Made by a program: the position numbers and the translations under genes
Assembly (NCBI GenBank): GCA_013396655.1
Contig: WBMV01003351.1
Span: 62,001-126,000, forward strand
DNA length: 64,000 nucleotides
From: Campylorhamphus procurvoides
Taxonomy: Eukaryota > Chordata > Aves > Passeriformes > Dendrocolaptidae
Direction of reading: 5' to 3'
In this document: positions 13,001-26,300 of the stretch, piece by piece
Layout: every line of letters starts with the position of its first letter
Position numbering within the stretch: the first letter of the stretch is position 1
The notes under the pieces: model-generated
Seen by the model: the letters and a program-made list of their open reading frames with translations, nothing else
Databases searched by the model: none
What the model was told of the DNA's origin: nothing

Positions 13001-15960
13001 TAGATCAGAACACCATCCAGGTTCATGACCCTGTTCTGCTACACAGGACAAAATCATGCAGGAGGACCAGATTTTTCCCTGGATAGCTCTAGACAGCTCC
13101 AGGTAACTTAGCTTGCCTATTTAAAGTTCTCATTTATCTATTTTTGATGAAACATGTAAGAGAAGAATTAAGTCAAAGAAAAAAATTTGGAGAATTTGAA
13201 ACAGTGTTGAACTCATGAGCCTAAGAATCTCCATAGGTTTTTTTGCTTTTAGATTTGCCATTTTTTTACTACCTACTTGTTTGCCAAACTGTGGTTTACT
13301 AATTTTGGAGCTTCTTAATTAATGAGGGACATTCATTAAAGATCTTGAGCAGTGCAAATAATACTTTCTATGCCTATTTTTTTTCCACAATAAAGTTTGG
13401 GTTTTTTAAAATTAAAAAGTAAGATTTTTAAAAAGTGAAAGATGTTTAGTAAAATTTCATCAGTTTTAATTTAATATAATATAGCAAAATTACCTCAACT
13501 AATTTCACGGAAGCTTATACTATGAGTTTTCCAGTTTGCAGTCAGTTAGAACCTAAATGTTATCTTAAATTGTAACATTCAATACCCTAAGTCAGAAAAA
13601 GACTGAGTATGGAACACTCTTAAACACAGCACATAAATTAGAGATCCCCAGCAGTGACATACTGTTACACACAAAACCTTAGAAAAAGAGGCAGAATCTT
13701 TCTAAGTCATCATTGTGGTTTTTTGCTGCAGGAAAGAAAAGGTCTATGTACTATATGGAATGCTTGTTATTTATTTCTTTTCCTCCATTGACTTTTCTTC
13801 CTACATTGATTTAATGGACAACTGAAAGAAATACTAAAGGAAACAAGTATTTCAGTTATTGTGCAAAAGATGAATGGCAGCAGTAGTACCATCTCCTTCT
13901 CTTTCAGCTGTGTTTTGAAGTAGGGTACAGTAACAGTCAATGACATAATTTTCAAGTTGAATTGTAAGCTCATATCCATACCTGGGAGTCTTATTTTCAC
14001 ATCCTAACAATTTGGGGTATTTTCATTTCTCCTCTGATTTGCAGCTTACTAACTTAACCAGCCACTTTCTTCTCACCTTGTTATGCATCTGTCTTTCTAC
14101 TGCCTTCCTCTCTCTCAGTGTCACACGTGGAGTTCAGGCAGTGACCTTGGCATGTTCATCTCCCTGAACCAGGCTTTGTTTATTTGTGGGTGTAGTCCTA
14201 AATGACTTGCCAGGTTGTTCCAGGAAACATTTGACTAAGCAGTAAATTGAACCCAGCACCTCAACTGTCCTTCACACCATTTTCCTAATGTCTACTTGTG
14301 TGTGCATAAACTATCCCAACAGACAACAACACCACACCAGCCTCTTTGCAAAGAATTAATGGCTTTTGGGACAGTGGGTGACTGCATAGGTATCTGCTAG
14401 AGATATTATGTGTTCTCCTTTGAAATACATGTTTCTATTTGAAATACTGTGCATTAGGTACTGCAATGGCCCACCTAAACAAATAATTGATATCTGAAGC
14501 TTCCTGTAATTGAACATTCTACTGATAGTAAGGATTATAACTGATGATATGGACAATGCAATAAAACATGATGAAAGGTAACGAAATCTTGAACCTTGTC
14601 TTAACAGATTTACTTGCTTACTTTCTTTTGATATCTTCAGCAAGACTAGAAGCCCAAAGTGGCCAGTCTACTGTTTGTAGCTTGTGATATCACCCAAACT
14701 CGGTATGCATTTTGAACTGGCAGAATACTGCCCCAGCTCTAAAACATGCCACTGATATTGTGAAGTGGAGAAAAGCCATTTTGAGATTATGTTTTCATAG
14801 CTCATTTTGAAGAATGCAACAGTTAAACAAAAGTGACTAAAAGTGGAGCAAGTTGCAGGGCAGCTCATTTCAAATCCATTCCTTCATCAACTTCTCATCT
14901 GTCTTTTAACTTCAGTATTTTTGTTGAAAGAACGTGGGGAAGTGAAATTTAATTTTTAAATCTGATATGTAATAAAGGAATAGCCCACCGTGGGAATGAA
15001 CACTTCCAGACCAAGTCTTGTTTCTCTCAGAGAACACATATATTCTCAACCCTTTAATCTGTGTCTCCTTTCCTATATCTCCTTCATTTAAATCAATGCA
15101 AAAGTAACAAATATAGTATTTATTTATCTTTTTATTATCTGGAAAAGGATGGTTGTTAGGAGAGAAAAGTGCTCCTTTAGAAATCAGAGGATTGAAGTGC
15201 TTTAATTTAAGCTCTCGTGATTAAAGATGTACAATTTAAAATTTGAGGGCAAATGAGGCTAAGATTCTAGAAAACCCAGTAGAGATTAGTTTAGCTCCAA
15301 TTATTTTCTTATTGCTATCCTAGAGCAGAACACCTGGGTTACTAAAATAACAAGTAGTAGTGAAGGTTCATTGTATATCATGTGTTAGAGAAGGATTTAC
15401 TAAGAAGAATTAAATCACATCACCCTTTTTAGCCCTTTTTGATTTGGTTCCTGTGATGGAGAACACCTGTACAATCCACAATCCACACCTTAGCCCTACA
15501 GTGTGACCTCATTTAATCTTTAGCATGCTCTTATCAGCCTTTAATTAAGATATCAGGAAAAGGTATATAATTGGAAGCCCTAGTTCTCTTTATTTGGTGA
15601 TTCGTTTAAGCCTAAGTGGAAAATCACCCCAAAATTACCAGATAATAAAACTAACAAGCCAAACTGGACAGGTCCTCTTTGTAGAAGCCTTCATTGCACT
15701 TCCCTCTCTCCTTGGACGATCTGGGTCATTAGGATCTTGCTTTAAGAAAACTAGTTTCCTCAAGACTTAAAATATGTGTATAGGTTATACGCCAGAAGTA
15801 GGAAAATTTTGCCTACCCTATGAGAATTTTCAGGCATATCTAATAGATGCATATATTTTATGTGTGTCTATATATATGACTATTATGTACACACATATGG
15901 CAATATCTAATTAACATGAAGAAAAAAAATCCTCTTTAGAAAAGATGTTAAGCCATATAA
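10099..15960. other. intergenic, no gene recognised
   Basis: AT-rich, with scattered short open frames on both strands and no exon, RNA gene or transposon that I can recognise. An imperfect TA-rich tract lies at about 11880-11902. The near-palindrome GTAGGAAAATTTTGCCTAC lies near 15800. Confidence 0.55.
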
Positions 15961-16184
15961 AGGTGTGATATATATATCAAGAGCCAAGTTAGAAAGGACT
16001 TTTGCCATTTAAATTGCCAAGTTAAATACAGCACAATTGAAGAAAACCTGTCCCTCCAGATATTCATAAGACTACACTTGGGAGCTCTTGGAAGCTAACT
16101 TAGCACCAATTGTATCTTATTTAACTTGGCCACTTAGAAGGCTAACCCTTTAGCAACTTGGCTCACAGTGAACGTATCACACCT
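15961..16184. repeat. imperfect inverted repeat (hairpin or MITE-like), arms about 79 and 78 bases
   Basis: Left arm 15961-16039 and right arm 16107-16184 are reverse complements with mismatches, around a 67-base centre. Shared blocks, in order from the outside, are AGGTGTGATA, GAGCCAAGTT, GCCAAGTTAAATA and ACAATTG. The motif GCCAAGTT occurs twice in the left arm (15983, 16016) and its complement twice in the right arm (16123, 16155). No target-site duplication is obvious and no transposase was found. A decayed hairpin MITE, an old DNA-transposon end pair, or a locally arisen palindrome would all fit. Confidence 0.7.
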
Positions 16185-19029
16185 TCACAACTGACCTTCT
16201 CGTCTTAGCTTTCCCTCATTTAGTGCATACTGAATGTTTTTGATCAGATCTATTTACGCTATTTTGGCTAATTAGCTTGAAAGACAAAAACAAAATCTCT
16301 GAAGGACAGGTCTGTGAACATAAAATATAATTGGATGGAAATGGACCTGTTCACATTCTTTTTACGTTAGCTCAATGTGAGAGTGCAAAGTGCTAGCTGC
16401 CTGGTTTTGCTGTCTCTGTGCCACCCTCCAAGGAGCTTTTACCAGAGCCTGGTAGTTGAACCTTTTGTGCTCTTGTACAGGGCTCATGTGTTGCACTAAA
16501 AGAAGCAGCTACCTGCTCTGGGAGAGGATCTGGTTTAGGTGCAATTATGTAGTGGAATTATGGTGGAAAACGGACAGGGTGGCTGTGTTACTGACTTCTG
16601 CAGTCATGTGTCAGGGCATGCCTGCAGCAGAGCTGCAGATGGTGATGTTGAAAGTGCAGAAAGGTTCAGATCTTGCCTCTTCTGCTAAATGCATGCCTGA
16701 AAGACTCTAAATTAGAGTACTAGATTTGTGTGGAAAAGTGTCAGTTGTGACTACTATAGTGCAGAGACAATTCAGTAAAGAAAAGAGTTAATTTTAACAT
16801 CAAAATGCTGTTGCCATATAGGGCATTGGAAACCAAACTTCTTCACATCTCAGATCATGCATAATGAAAGACACTCCCAGGACACTTATATTATTTGAGT
16901 CAGCAAAAACAGAATCCATGGCAATGGAACCTGATGGAAATATTGTGTTGCAATCTTTATAGATTATTACCTATGATAACAAAACTTAGAAATCATAGTA
17001 ATGCCAGCAGTATAAAGACTTAGATTAGATAGAAAGAACACAAGATGACTTCCCTGAGATGTGTACGTCATCACATACATGGTGTCATACCATCTTCCGA
17101 TCTAGTGTGACATTCTAGTCTGTGCAATAAAACCTCTCCATTCAAGGTTATGTGTGGATGGAGCTGCAGGGGCAACAAAGCAAAAGGGATCAAATATAGT
17201 CCCCAGGAACACTGGGGTGGATAAAAATAGATTTATTGATGGTAGGAGAAGGGAATACCCTTATTGGTGGTAGTGAGTGCGTAACACATACAGTGCATAA
17301 CACCCTTCACACTGTTCTGCCAGCACCTAGTCCTCTCATAACACAGTTTGCACACAGATGAGTGGAAAAAAGAAACGTGCAATAAGATTTGATAGTCAGG
17401 ATATACAATTTAGAATATGATGCATCATATTTCTGACTTCCACAAACCTCTCATTTATGTACATGTGACTTTCCTTTCTGTGAAATGAGCTGTGGGTCTA
17501 AGGTTTCAAGCATTATCACTGCTTTTTGAACATGTTGTGTGGAATTTGTTGTAAAATTTTATTCTTTTTTTTTTCCCATCTAAAAGGTTTATAATGACTG
17601 GTTACAGTTCAAAATATTATTAAAATTAATGAGTAATATAATAGGAGCAAACAATAATATTCTTGTACTAATTCACTTCTATCTCCTCTTATCCTCTTCT
17701 GTTTTCTTCTCTGAAATCAAATGGAGTATTTGTTGGCTGACAAATTGTAAGAGCACAGGACTGGAAGAGACTAACCTTTGATAACACCTGCCTTGCATTC
17801 TAAAAAGAGGTGCTTTGTGACACTCCTACAAACTATCAACCTGAAATGTCAGAAGCTTTATTACACATCTCATACATCACAGGTAGTGAGAAGAAGAGAT
17901 GGGAATACTACTAATGGATTAAGTCCCTGCGGTAGAGGAAATTTATTTAACCAAACTGCCAGAGGTACCTACTGGATGGCCACAACACTGAGCTGTGAGG
18001 TAGCACAAAAAGTCCAATAGTTCCTTTCAGTTTTATCTGGGGAGGAGAAAGACATATTCCTCCTGTCACCAAATCTTTAGGGCTGAAAATGTGAACATGA
18101 GGTACCAAATGGGTGGGTGAGATCAATACCACCAGGAGTTAACAAGGTGCAGTTTTACATCATGTTTCTTGCTAGTACCAACTACCAGTGACAAGGCATG
18201 TGACACGAAAAAATAAAACCACAGAAGAAATATTTTCTACATAATTTCTGTTATTTTCCAAAAAAAGTTATGTGAAACTTTCCTCATCAGTTTAGTCGAA
18301 CTACCTATATTAGAATTAAGCACTAGTTTGGTCTTTTTCTGTGAAAATGCAGATAAGGAAATAGGCTGGAGACACCCTTTATTAAAATGATTTGCTGAAG
18401 CCACAACAATCAGAGACATGACCCTGGAGTCCTTTTTGCCTTCAGAGACTGACTGGATTTTGTGAAACAGGCTTTGGGGTGAGATGGAATGAAAGAGCAG
18501 TGGAAAAATAACACAAAATTCAATTGAATGAAGTAGGAGAGGGAACAGAATAAACGTACTGTTTGGGAAGAATAGCTAGAATTTTGTGCAAATATACTCT
18601 CTCTTTTTATGATTGCCCAATAATAAGTGAATTTTTAATAGCAGACACTGCTTTCTGCCTTTGAAGAGCTGCAGTCTATGAAGGTGGCTCTTTCAGACAT
18701 GAAAGAATGATGAGAAGACTGGATGGCCACATGCTGTAAGGATATAGTGCAAACATGGAGGAGGTATCCCTTGTCTAGAGATGGGATATATAATAATTTT
18801 ATTATATATTCCTTTCTATATACATATATCCCTGTCTTTATGATAGTTTTTACTCTATGAGTTTGCAGCATGTCATGGAGGATGGCTACAGTGTTAGGGG
18901 TCTGAAAACTGTCCCCACATCAACTCATTTAATGTTATATAGTCAGACTGTGGTCCTGTTTACAGCTAAGCCTAAGGAAGTTGTGCTTCCACAAGAAGAA
19001 TGGAGAAGACCTTTCCTGGTGCCAGGGAG
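16185..19029. other. intergenic, no gene recognised
   Basis: No exon, RNA gene or confident transposon seen. Open frames are all under 85 codons and have no recognisable domain. Confidence 0.55.
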
Positions 19030-19136
19030 TAGCTGCTCTTCAGGAATCAATGGTGGACTTGGCACTGCTGGGTTCATGGTTAGACTCGATGACCTTGAGG
19101 CATTTTCCAATCTAAATGGTTCTGTGATACTATGAC
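19030..19136 (+). mobile_element. CR1 LINE 3' tail
   Basis: The sequence GGTTAGACTCGATGACCTTG, followed by CATTTTCCAATCTAAATGGT and then TCTGTGATACTATGA, is the standard end of a CR1 3' UTR with a decayed terminal octamer repeat. The upstream part (GGTGGACTTGGCACTGCTGG) also matches the CR1 tail. No coding portion is present. Confidence 0.8.
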
Positions 19137-22100
19137 TCTTGGATGTGTAGGGGGAGCAACCCATGGGCTATGCAAACAAGCAGGAGTGACTTCTTGCAGT
19201 GCAGGCAAAGCCAGTGATCAAAGGCATTTTTGTCCAAATCCACCAATGGGCCAAGGCTCATGGGCCAAGGACATGTCCATGGGGCCAGTAACACACTGAA
19301 TTTCTGTTTCCTCTGGATTGATGTTTTCATTAAGTTGGATAAATAAAGATCCCTTAGTAGAAGCACATGCAGTTTGACAGTATGCCATGAGTGTACACTA
19401 TATTCATGTGGTTCAGAGCTAAAAATTAAACCAGTTATTGCCTGGATTTCTACCTCCACCTTGCTATCTCATATCTCTGATGTCAGTTTTCAAGAACAAG
19501 ATATGCAAAGAAGGAATCATTTTCTCACACATTTTGTTGTAGGCAGTATTTATGGTCTTCTGTACTTTATATTTGAACACACTGTGCTGAGATGTGCTGC
19601 CGTGCAGTGAATCTATCTGATCTCAGGGACTGATTATGCAAAATGAAACTGAAGCTCTGTTTTCCTGCTCCCATTATACCCATGTCAAATGCTGATATTT
19701 TCAGATTTCTATGTAAATATTTCACTTGATTTCAACAGTTTAGCTTCAGGACACAGAGTGAAAAAAAGGAGACAAGACAAAATAATTTAAACTAGTTGGA
19801 AGGAAGGAAACACAAATGCAGCACTACAGTAATTTGTTTTCCAACTGAAATAGTAAATGACAGATCTTAGAGAACTATGAATTTGACTCTACAGTACTCT
19901 TTTTTCTTTTTTTTAAAGATTATTGAATTGGCTTGGTTTGGTGGTATAGGATAGGACACAGAAGTTTCTTCAAAATTTCTGCAGCCAAAACCTACTGTTC
20001 TGAAAAGAAAATGAATTTTAGTACAGTTCAAGAGATGGAGTACTCACTATCACCCAGGCCAAAATTCCAAGAGATTTGTTGAACTATGATAAAGCATTTC
20101 AGTTATCTGTGTTGAAATCTAAAATTAGTCTAAAATCTGAATTCACACATTCCAATAATCTGTGCAGAACCTTTATTCACACAGAAGTCAGATTTATCTG
20201 TGTGAGTTCAATATCAGAGTTAGAGAGGAAAGAGAAAACCAATTTGTGCAGTCTACTACTTAATGAGAGCACAGTAAAATGGTGCTAAAATATTTTATAT
20301 TTGCTTAGGCTGCTTTCTAAGCTTTTTCTTAAGAATACATAGATTATATTTGCTACAGTACCCCAATTTTTAGTGTGGAAGGTCAGTCTGTAGCACAAAT
20401 TCAGTGAAATGGTGCATTACATGAAAGTGTTTAATATGTATCTCACTTTTTCTGAATCTAACTAACCAGCCAAAGTAAAGGGTTGAGGAGATAAAGTCTG
20501 TGCTGTAGCCAGTAAAACTACATTTTACTTGAAAGTTACAGAGCAAACCTGATTGAAATGTTTGTTTAAAAGAACAAAATTAGACAGATCTTTGTATGTT
20601 TACCAGGGTACAGATTGGAGGGGAAAATAAATTATTGTGTTTTGATTCTTTTCAGTTTAGCAGTTGTCCATTGCTCATTTGCTGATACAAAGGGCATATC
20701 TTTTAGATGAACTCTTGTCTCATATCTCCTGAAATTTATCTGATAAGAAAAGACATTTTTATCTTTGATACTGTAAAGATGAAACTCACTGGTAAAAGTG
20801 TATGGCACACCCTATTTGATTCAGCAAAACTGTTCTTACTAATTCTGATCCCTCTTTTCAGTTTTATGTCAGAATTCTTCGTGGTTGGATTGCAGTGCCG
20901 CAATTCACATTTCTGATTTTCCATGTTGTACTCACTTCTGTTTCTATCTGCTCAGACATTTACTCCAGTCAATAGTTAAAGTGGTTGCTCAGTTTCCCAC
21001 CCATCTTCCATTGTCATTCCTCATTTCTTTTCTCTCCTTATAATGTCCTCTATACTTATACCTACTCATATATTCATGTGTATTCCCAGAATAGATAAAA
21101 CTTTTTTCTTTTACCCATCTCTCTGCACGAAGTAGGGCAGAGGTTCTCTCTGTGCCTCTCTGGCTGTATCTAGACTTATCATCTGTTATTAAGTGTCTTG
21201 AAATACATGGTGTTATCCATCAAATGGTGACAAAGGTCCAATGTGTACAACTATACCTTTCTGGGTGCAAGTTTGCCTGTGTGACGCTCTCTTCAAGCCA
21301 CCAGTTGAGTTGCACTCATGATTACCTTCCCTCTGGCTTAAGAACTTCTCCAGAGGACAGCCCCAGGGGTAGGGGATGGTGTCTCTTCTGTGTCTTAGGC
21401 ATCTTGCAGTCCTGTGTTACTGCACCATCAATGTCAAGGTGCTCTTCTAAGAGGTAAAACATACACCTCAACACATGCCTCTTATCAAATTTTGTAAATA
21501 AAGTCAAAATCCACATATGCTGCTGGCAGAGTTCAATTATTGCAGTGGAGAGTCTGGAAGCAGTACTGTCTGCACAATTCCATGCGTTCTTACTGGTACC
21601 TACACATGCTTCTATGTGCTCTTCCATCATTTTTGGGAATGTGAGCAGTTGGAATGCCTCTAGGGAAAGCTTTCATGCTGCTTGGAACACAGGACATTTG
21701 GTTTGAGAATGTCCAGTCCCTCAGAGAGGGAACAGAGTGGAAGCCAGTCAAGAGCAGAGCTACAAGGACAGCTTTGTGCTAAGGATGCTGATATAATGCT
21801 GAGCACAAGTGTAATAAAGAGAACTAGGTGTTTGAGCTTTCTGTAGGGAATTGGGAAATGCAATTTAAATCTCCTCATATAGAAGAGGAAATCAAACTCT
21901 GCCCCTCAGGCCCTTGGCCACCAAAACAGAGATGATTTGGCTAATGCACACTGAGAGCGGGAGGACAAGGGAACAGGAAATAGGTCATCAACAACGGCTG
22001 CATATAAAAAAAATGTGGCAACGCTGTTGCTCTGTATCTCAAGCAAGTTTGATCAGAACATGACTGCTAAACTGAGACCCTGAGGAGCAGCTGGTGGGGG

Positions 22101-22185
22101 AACCCTTTTCTGAGGTCCTGACTCGGCTTTGGTAAACTTATTTCTCACCTGAGTGGTGTTGTAAGCACTTTCAGGGTCTGCACAA
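19137..22185. other. intergenic, no gene recognised
   Basis: AT-rich sequence with short overlapping open frames on both strands (up to about 109 codons), none of which resembles a known protein. No RNA gene or transposon recognised. Confidence 0.5.
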
Positions 22186-22776
22186 GTATGTTACTGGTTT
22201 TGTTTGGGAAATAGTTAATTTTTTGCCTTGTAGTTGGTACAATGCTCTGTTTTGAATTTAGTATGACAATACTATTGTTAACACATGGATGCTTTAGTTT
22301 TTGCTAACTAGTGCTTATCCTCAGTCAAAGATTTTTCAGTTTCCCATGATCTGTCAGTGAGGAGGTGAACAAAAAGCTGGGAGGGAGGGAGCATGGCCAG
22401 TTCAGCTGTCCCAAACTGGCCAAAGGAATGTCATGGTCAGTATATAAATTGTGGAGAATTGGCTGGGGGTGTGGGGCTGCTGGGGGATGTACTGGCACTG
22501 ATCAGTGGGTAGAAAGCAACTGTACTGTGCATCACTTGTTTCTCTTGGTCCCCCCTGCCCCCGTTCCCCCTCCCCTGCTAATTTTCATTAAAATAACAAT
22601 AAAAATGACAGCAATATTAATTATAATAATAATAGGTTTTATTTCAATTATTAAATTGTTCTTTTCTCAACCAAAGAGTTTTACTTTTCTTCTGATTGTC
22701 CTCCCCATTTCATCAAAAGGGGAAAAGTGAGCAAGCAGCTGCATGGTACTTAGTTGCTTGATGGGGTTAAGCCACA
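22186..22776 (+). mobile_element. solo LTR of an avian endogenous retrovirus (ERVL-like)
   Basis: From about 22186 (TTTGTTTGGGAAATAGTTAA, then TTGCCTTGTAGTTGGTACAA) through TATATAAATTGTGGAGAATT at about 22440 (TATA region) to TATTAAATTGTTCTTTTCTC and the 3' end GGGGTTAAGCCACAAG, this follows the order of a common avian ERV LTR. No gag, pol or env sequence lies beside it, so it is a solo LTR. The outer 5' boundary is approximate. A short open frame running through it (22365-22730) is an accident of the LTR and not a gene. Confidence 0.75.
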
Positions 22777-23307
22777 AGATATGCAAAAAACATTTGAGTC
22801 ACAGATTTTTGAAAAGCATGCCTAAANCATGATCTGTCAGTGAGGAGGTGAACAAAAAGCTGGGAGGGAGGGAGCATGGCCAGTTCAGCTGTCCCAAACT
22901 GGCCAAAGGAATGTCATGGTCAGTATATAAATTGTGGAGAATTGGCTGGGGGTGTGGGGCTGCTGGGGGATGTACTGGCACTGATCAGTGGGTAGAAAGC
23001 AACTGTACTGTGCATCACTTGTTTCTCTTGGTCCCCCNCCCCCGCTCCCCCTCCCCCGCTAATTTTCATTAAAATAACAATAAAAATGACAGCAATTTTA
23101 ATTATAATAATAATATGTTTTATTTCAATTATTAAATTGTTCTTTTCTCAACCAAAGAGTTTTACTTTTCTTCTGATTGTCCTCCCCATTTCATCAAAAG
23201 GGGAAAAGTGAGCAAGCAGCTGCATGGTACTTAGTTGCTTGATGGGGTTAAGCCACAAGATACGCAAAAAACATTTGAGTCACAGATTTTTGAAAAGCAT
23301 GCCTAAA
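22345..23307 (+). repeat. tandem duplication of about 481 bases, with N at both copies
   Basis: Copy 1 (22345-22826) and copy 2 (22828-23307) are nearly identical. They are separated by a single N at 22827, and copy 2 has a second N at 23039 inside a C-rich run. The few differences include AATATTA versus AATTTTA, ATAGGTTT versus ATATGTTT, GATATGC versus GATACGC, and the length of the C run. The unit is the 3' part of the LTR plus about 50 bases of flank, so this is not a pair of proviral LTRs. A real recent tandem duplication or a false duplication joining two alleles at a contig junction are both possible; the Ns favour the second. Confidence 0.9.
22828..23257 (+). mobile_element. second, partial copy of the ERVL-like LTR (within the tandem duplication)
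   Basis: Repeats the LTR from its interior to the 3' end (GGGGTTAAGCCACAAG), lacking the first 160 bases or so of the LTR at 22186. It arose with the tandem duplication, not by separate insertion, because the 3' flank is copied too. Confidence 0.75.
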
Positions 23308-26300
23308 GACAGCACATCACCTCTGAACCTGGCTCTATAGTTCTTTGCATTCAAACACAAATAGATCATGCAATAAAATTAACCTTCATAGCATAGAAAA
23401 AAGTAGAAATTCTCCTTTGAGAACTTAATCCCAAGGATCAATTTTATTTCCTCTCATAACTTATTATTTTCTCTCGTTAACTTATTTAACAATAAAAATA
23501 TGTAACGTTCAAAGTACAGTATAAATGGTACCATGATTATTTTGTAAAAAAACCCAACACTACATCAAAGATATATTATTATTTTGGAATGAACATCTTT
23601 GCTTTTTGTACAAATGGAGATTCCATTCCACAGGAGAAATTGTTCTAAATGAAATACCTACTTAGTTAAAACTTAATTTATCATTAACAACATGAGTCAG
23701 AGCTGCCATAGGTCTATAAGGAAACAATAGGGAAAAATACAGGATCTTTACCCTGCATTCTCTGGCTGCACTAAAGCCAGATGGTTTTGAGTGTTTAAAG
23801 AAAAAAAAATGGTTTTGAGCATGTACTGTTACATCTACACCAGTAAATAAACCAAGAAGAGGGCACGGGCTTGAGGACTGTCTCATGACTGCACCCTTCC
23901 TGGCCCAGCTTTAGCCCTCGTGACCTGGCACAATCCAGTGGCACCAGGCTAGGGCTGATGAAAAGGAATATTTCCAGAAGGGAGCTGGAAATGTGTCCCA
24001 CCTGCTCATGAAGGAAGAGAGTTGGGCTTTGTGCATGTGAGAGGGACAATGCTGCTTGGCTTTGGGTCAGGGACTGCTCTCTGGTTTTTTTTTATTCATT
24101 AGCAAAAGGGATACCCTGAACTTACATTTCTGGTCTGGTTCTTGTCTAGACGGAACCAAGTGGGAAAAAGCAAGCATGGAAAGTGGGACAGCCTCATCCT
24201 TCTGCTATGCGCTCACTGATGGTACTAGTCCAGTTGGTACAGTCCAGCTGGTTGGACAACAAGGAGAGAAATGGTGCTTTCTAATCATCACAGACTGAAC
24301 CCAACTTATTCTCTCAGCCATCCCTGGTTCCTCAAATCTCAGTTCATACAGATGAACATCCTACACATTTAGTAGTGCTGTGGTGTTTTTGTGATACTGA
24401 AAAAACCTCAAGGAGCATATGGTTTTTCTGAGTTGCAGACTAGTCTGACCATATTCCAGTGATGACCCAAATACCCTGTGTGATTTTGGTGTTGCAAACA
24501 GTCCAGCTGTTTTATGTTTTCTGCCCGTGGGAGGTTTTTATTTGTGTATGAAATGGTTTCTGTGGAAGAATTCTGAAAAGCACAACAGAATGTGTGAAGT
24601 GGTACAGAACAGACAGAAAGTAATTGGTGTGATGACTTGTCCCTCTATAGTCAGCTAGGTGTGTCTTCATAAAAATTTTCTCTGGATTTTCTCCTGTACC
24701 CCCTGTGACTACATTGTTCATTTCAGTATAGACAATTCTGTCCTTCCATTTAGATGTCACTTCCCTTTCAATAGGCAAAATATATAAAAGCACTTTGTGT
24801 TTTAACTAGAATTTAATGATTACTGGAGGGGACTGCACAGAGACAAGAACCTCAGGCAGTGACACAAGCAGGTGCTTAAGGAAAATGTGTAAGAGATATG
24901 GGCAGCTTCCAGCAAATTACTATTAAAGAACTATCTGAGTTTTAGCTTGAGTATCATATTAAATTGCTAGCAATGAATTTTTTCACCTTTTTCTTAAGCC
25001 CATTTTTTAGACAGTGTGCATTCATTTTATCATTTTTTAAAAACAATCATTGTATGTCTTAAAACTGAAATATTTGTCCCTCTAGGTAAGCTGTATGCTT
25101 TGTTCCATTTCCTCAGTAGGTGCAATTTTATGGAAAATTCTTCCATATCAGCTGTTGTTTATTTTATGAGTTCAGGGTATATTTTTAAAGAAAGAGTCTT
25201 ACATGGAAAGAATTTGTGTTCTACCTACAGCAGATTTACTACTCACATTAGAAACACATCACCAGCACAACCTGTAACACTGACATTTTCATTAATCCCC
25301 TGCAGTTAATTCCACTTGTGGGGAATTAATTGTACCATCAAATTATTTAAACAGGGCCTTACCATGTCAATATGACCTCCTTACTTCTATTTTGAATTCA
25401 GATGGAAGAAAATGTCTTTTAAAAACCGTGATGAAATCTCCCAAATAAGCAATACATAAACTCATTGCAGAAGCAGGAGACAGAAGGTCTGCAGTCATAT
25501 ATAAAACAGTGTATCAGATTACCTTAATGATACCTAATCACCAGACCTAATCAGTTTATCTGAAGCAATTAAGTTCTATCTATAAGATATGAAGCAGTTT
25601 TAAATTTGTGTGAGATGCTAACATTTCTCATGGTCACGAACAATGGCAGTGAATGAGAAAATGCATGAGCTTTGTGTGCTCTAAGAAAAAACAATTTGAT
25701 TCTGTTTGGCTGAAACAGAAATTGTTCCTTTTCATAACATTATCCTAGATATATAGTAGCCAGGGGATAAAGCACTTGATGAACTCCCTGTTGTGGTCAG
25801 TGAGCATTTTCTCCAGTACTGAGTTTTCTTCTCCTTTTCTTTGGAGTTTTAAAGTATTTGCTGTGATTGCAAAAGATATCTCAATTGGTGAGGCAAAATT
25901 TCACTCCCTAAGTGAATCCCCAAATAGTTGAAGTCCAAAAGATGATGATACTAATTTGAACTTAGTATTTCAAAAGGCTCACATTTTCCTAAATTAATCC
26001 TAGTCTGAGGTAGGAAGCTGATTTACGATCTTTAAAGAGAGACTGGGAATTGATTGATTAATTTTACATTATGAGCAAATAGAGATACCACTAATACTTT
26101 CAGGTATGCTCTTTTTTTACATAGACACAGTTTGGAATGTCCTCACTATATTTTGTTTCTAGCCCTTTTGAAGTCCCATGTAATTCTCACACTTATTCTC
26201 ATGTAAAATATGGAGAGATGTAGGGCTGGGAGAAATTTCTTAAGAACACATACTTTTGATCAGTTCTCAGAGGCAGCTGAAAACAATGCTTCTTTTTTTT

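Noticed and set aside
17740..17800. Possible CR1 trace (CACAGGACTGGAAGAGACTA)
   Set aside because: Too short and without the neighbouring CR1 tail or octamers.
22365..23072. Two nearly identical open frames (starting MNKKLGGREHGQ)
   Set aside because: They are translations of the duplicated LTR, not protein-coding genes.
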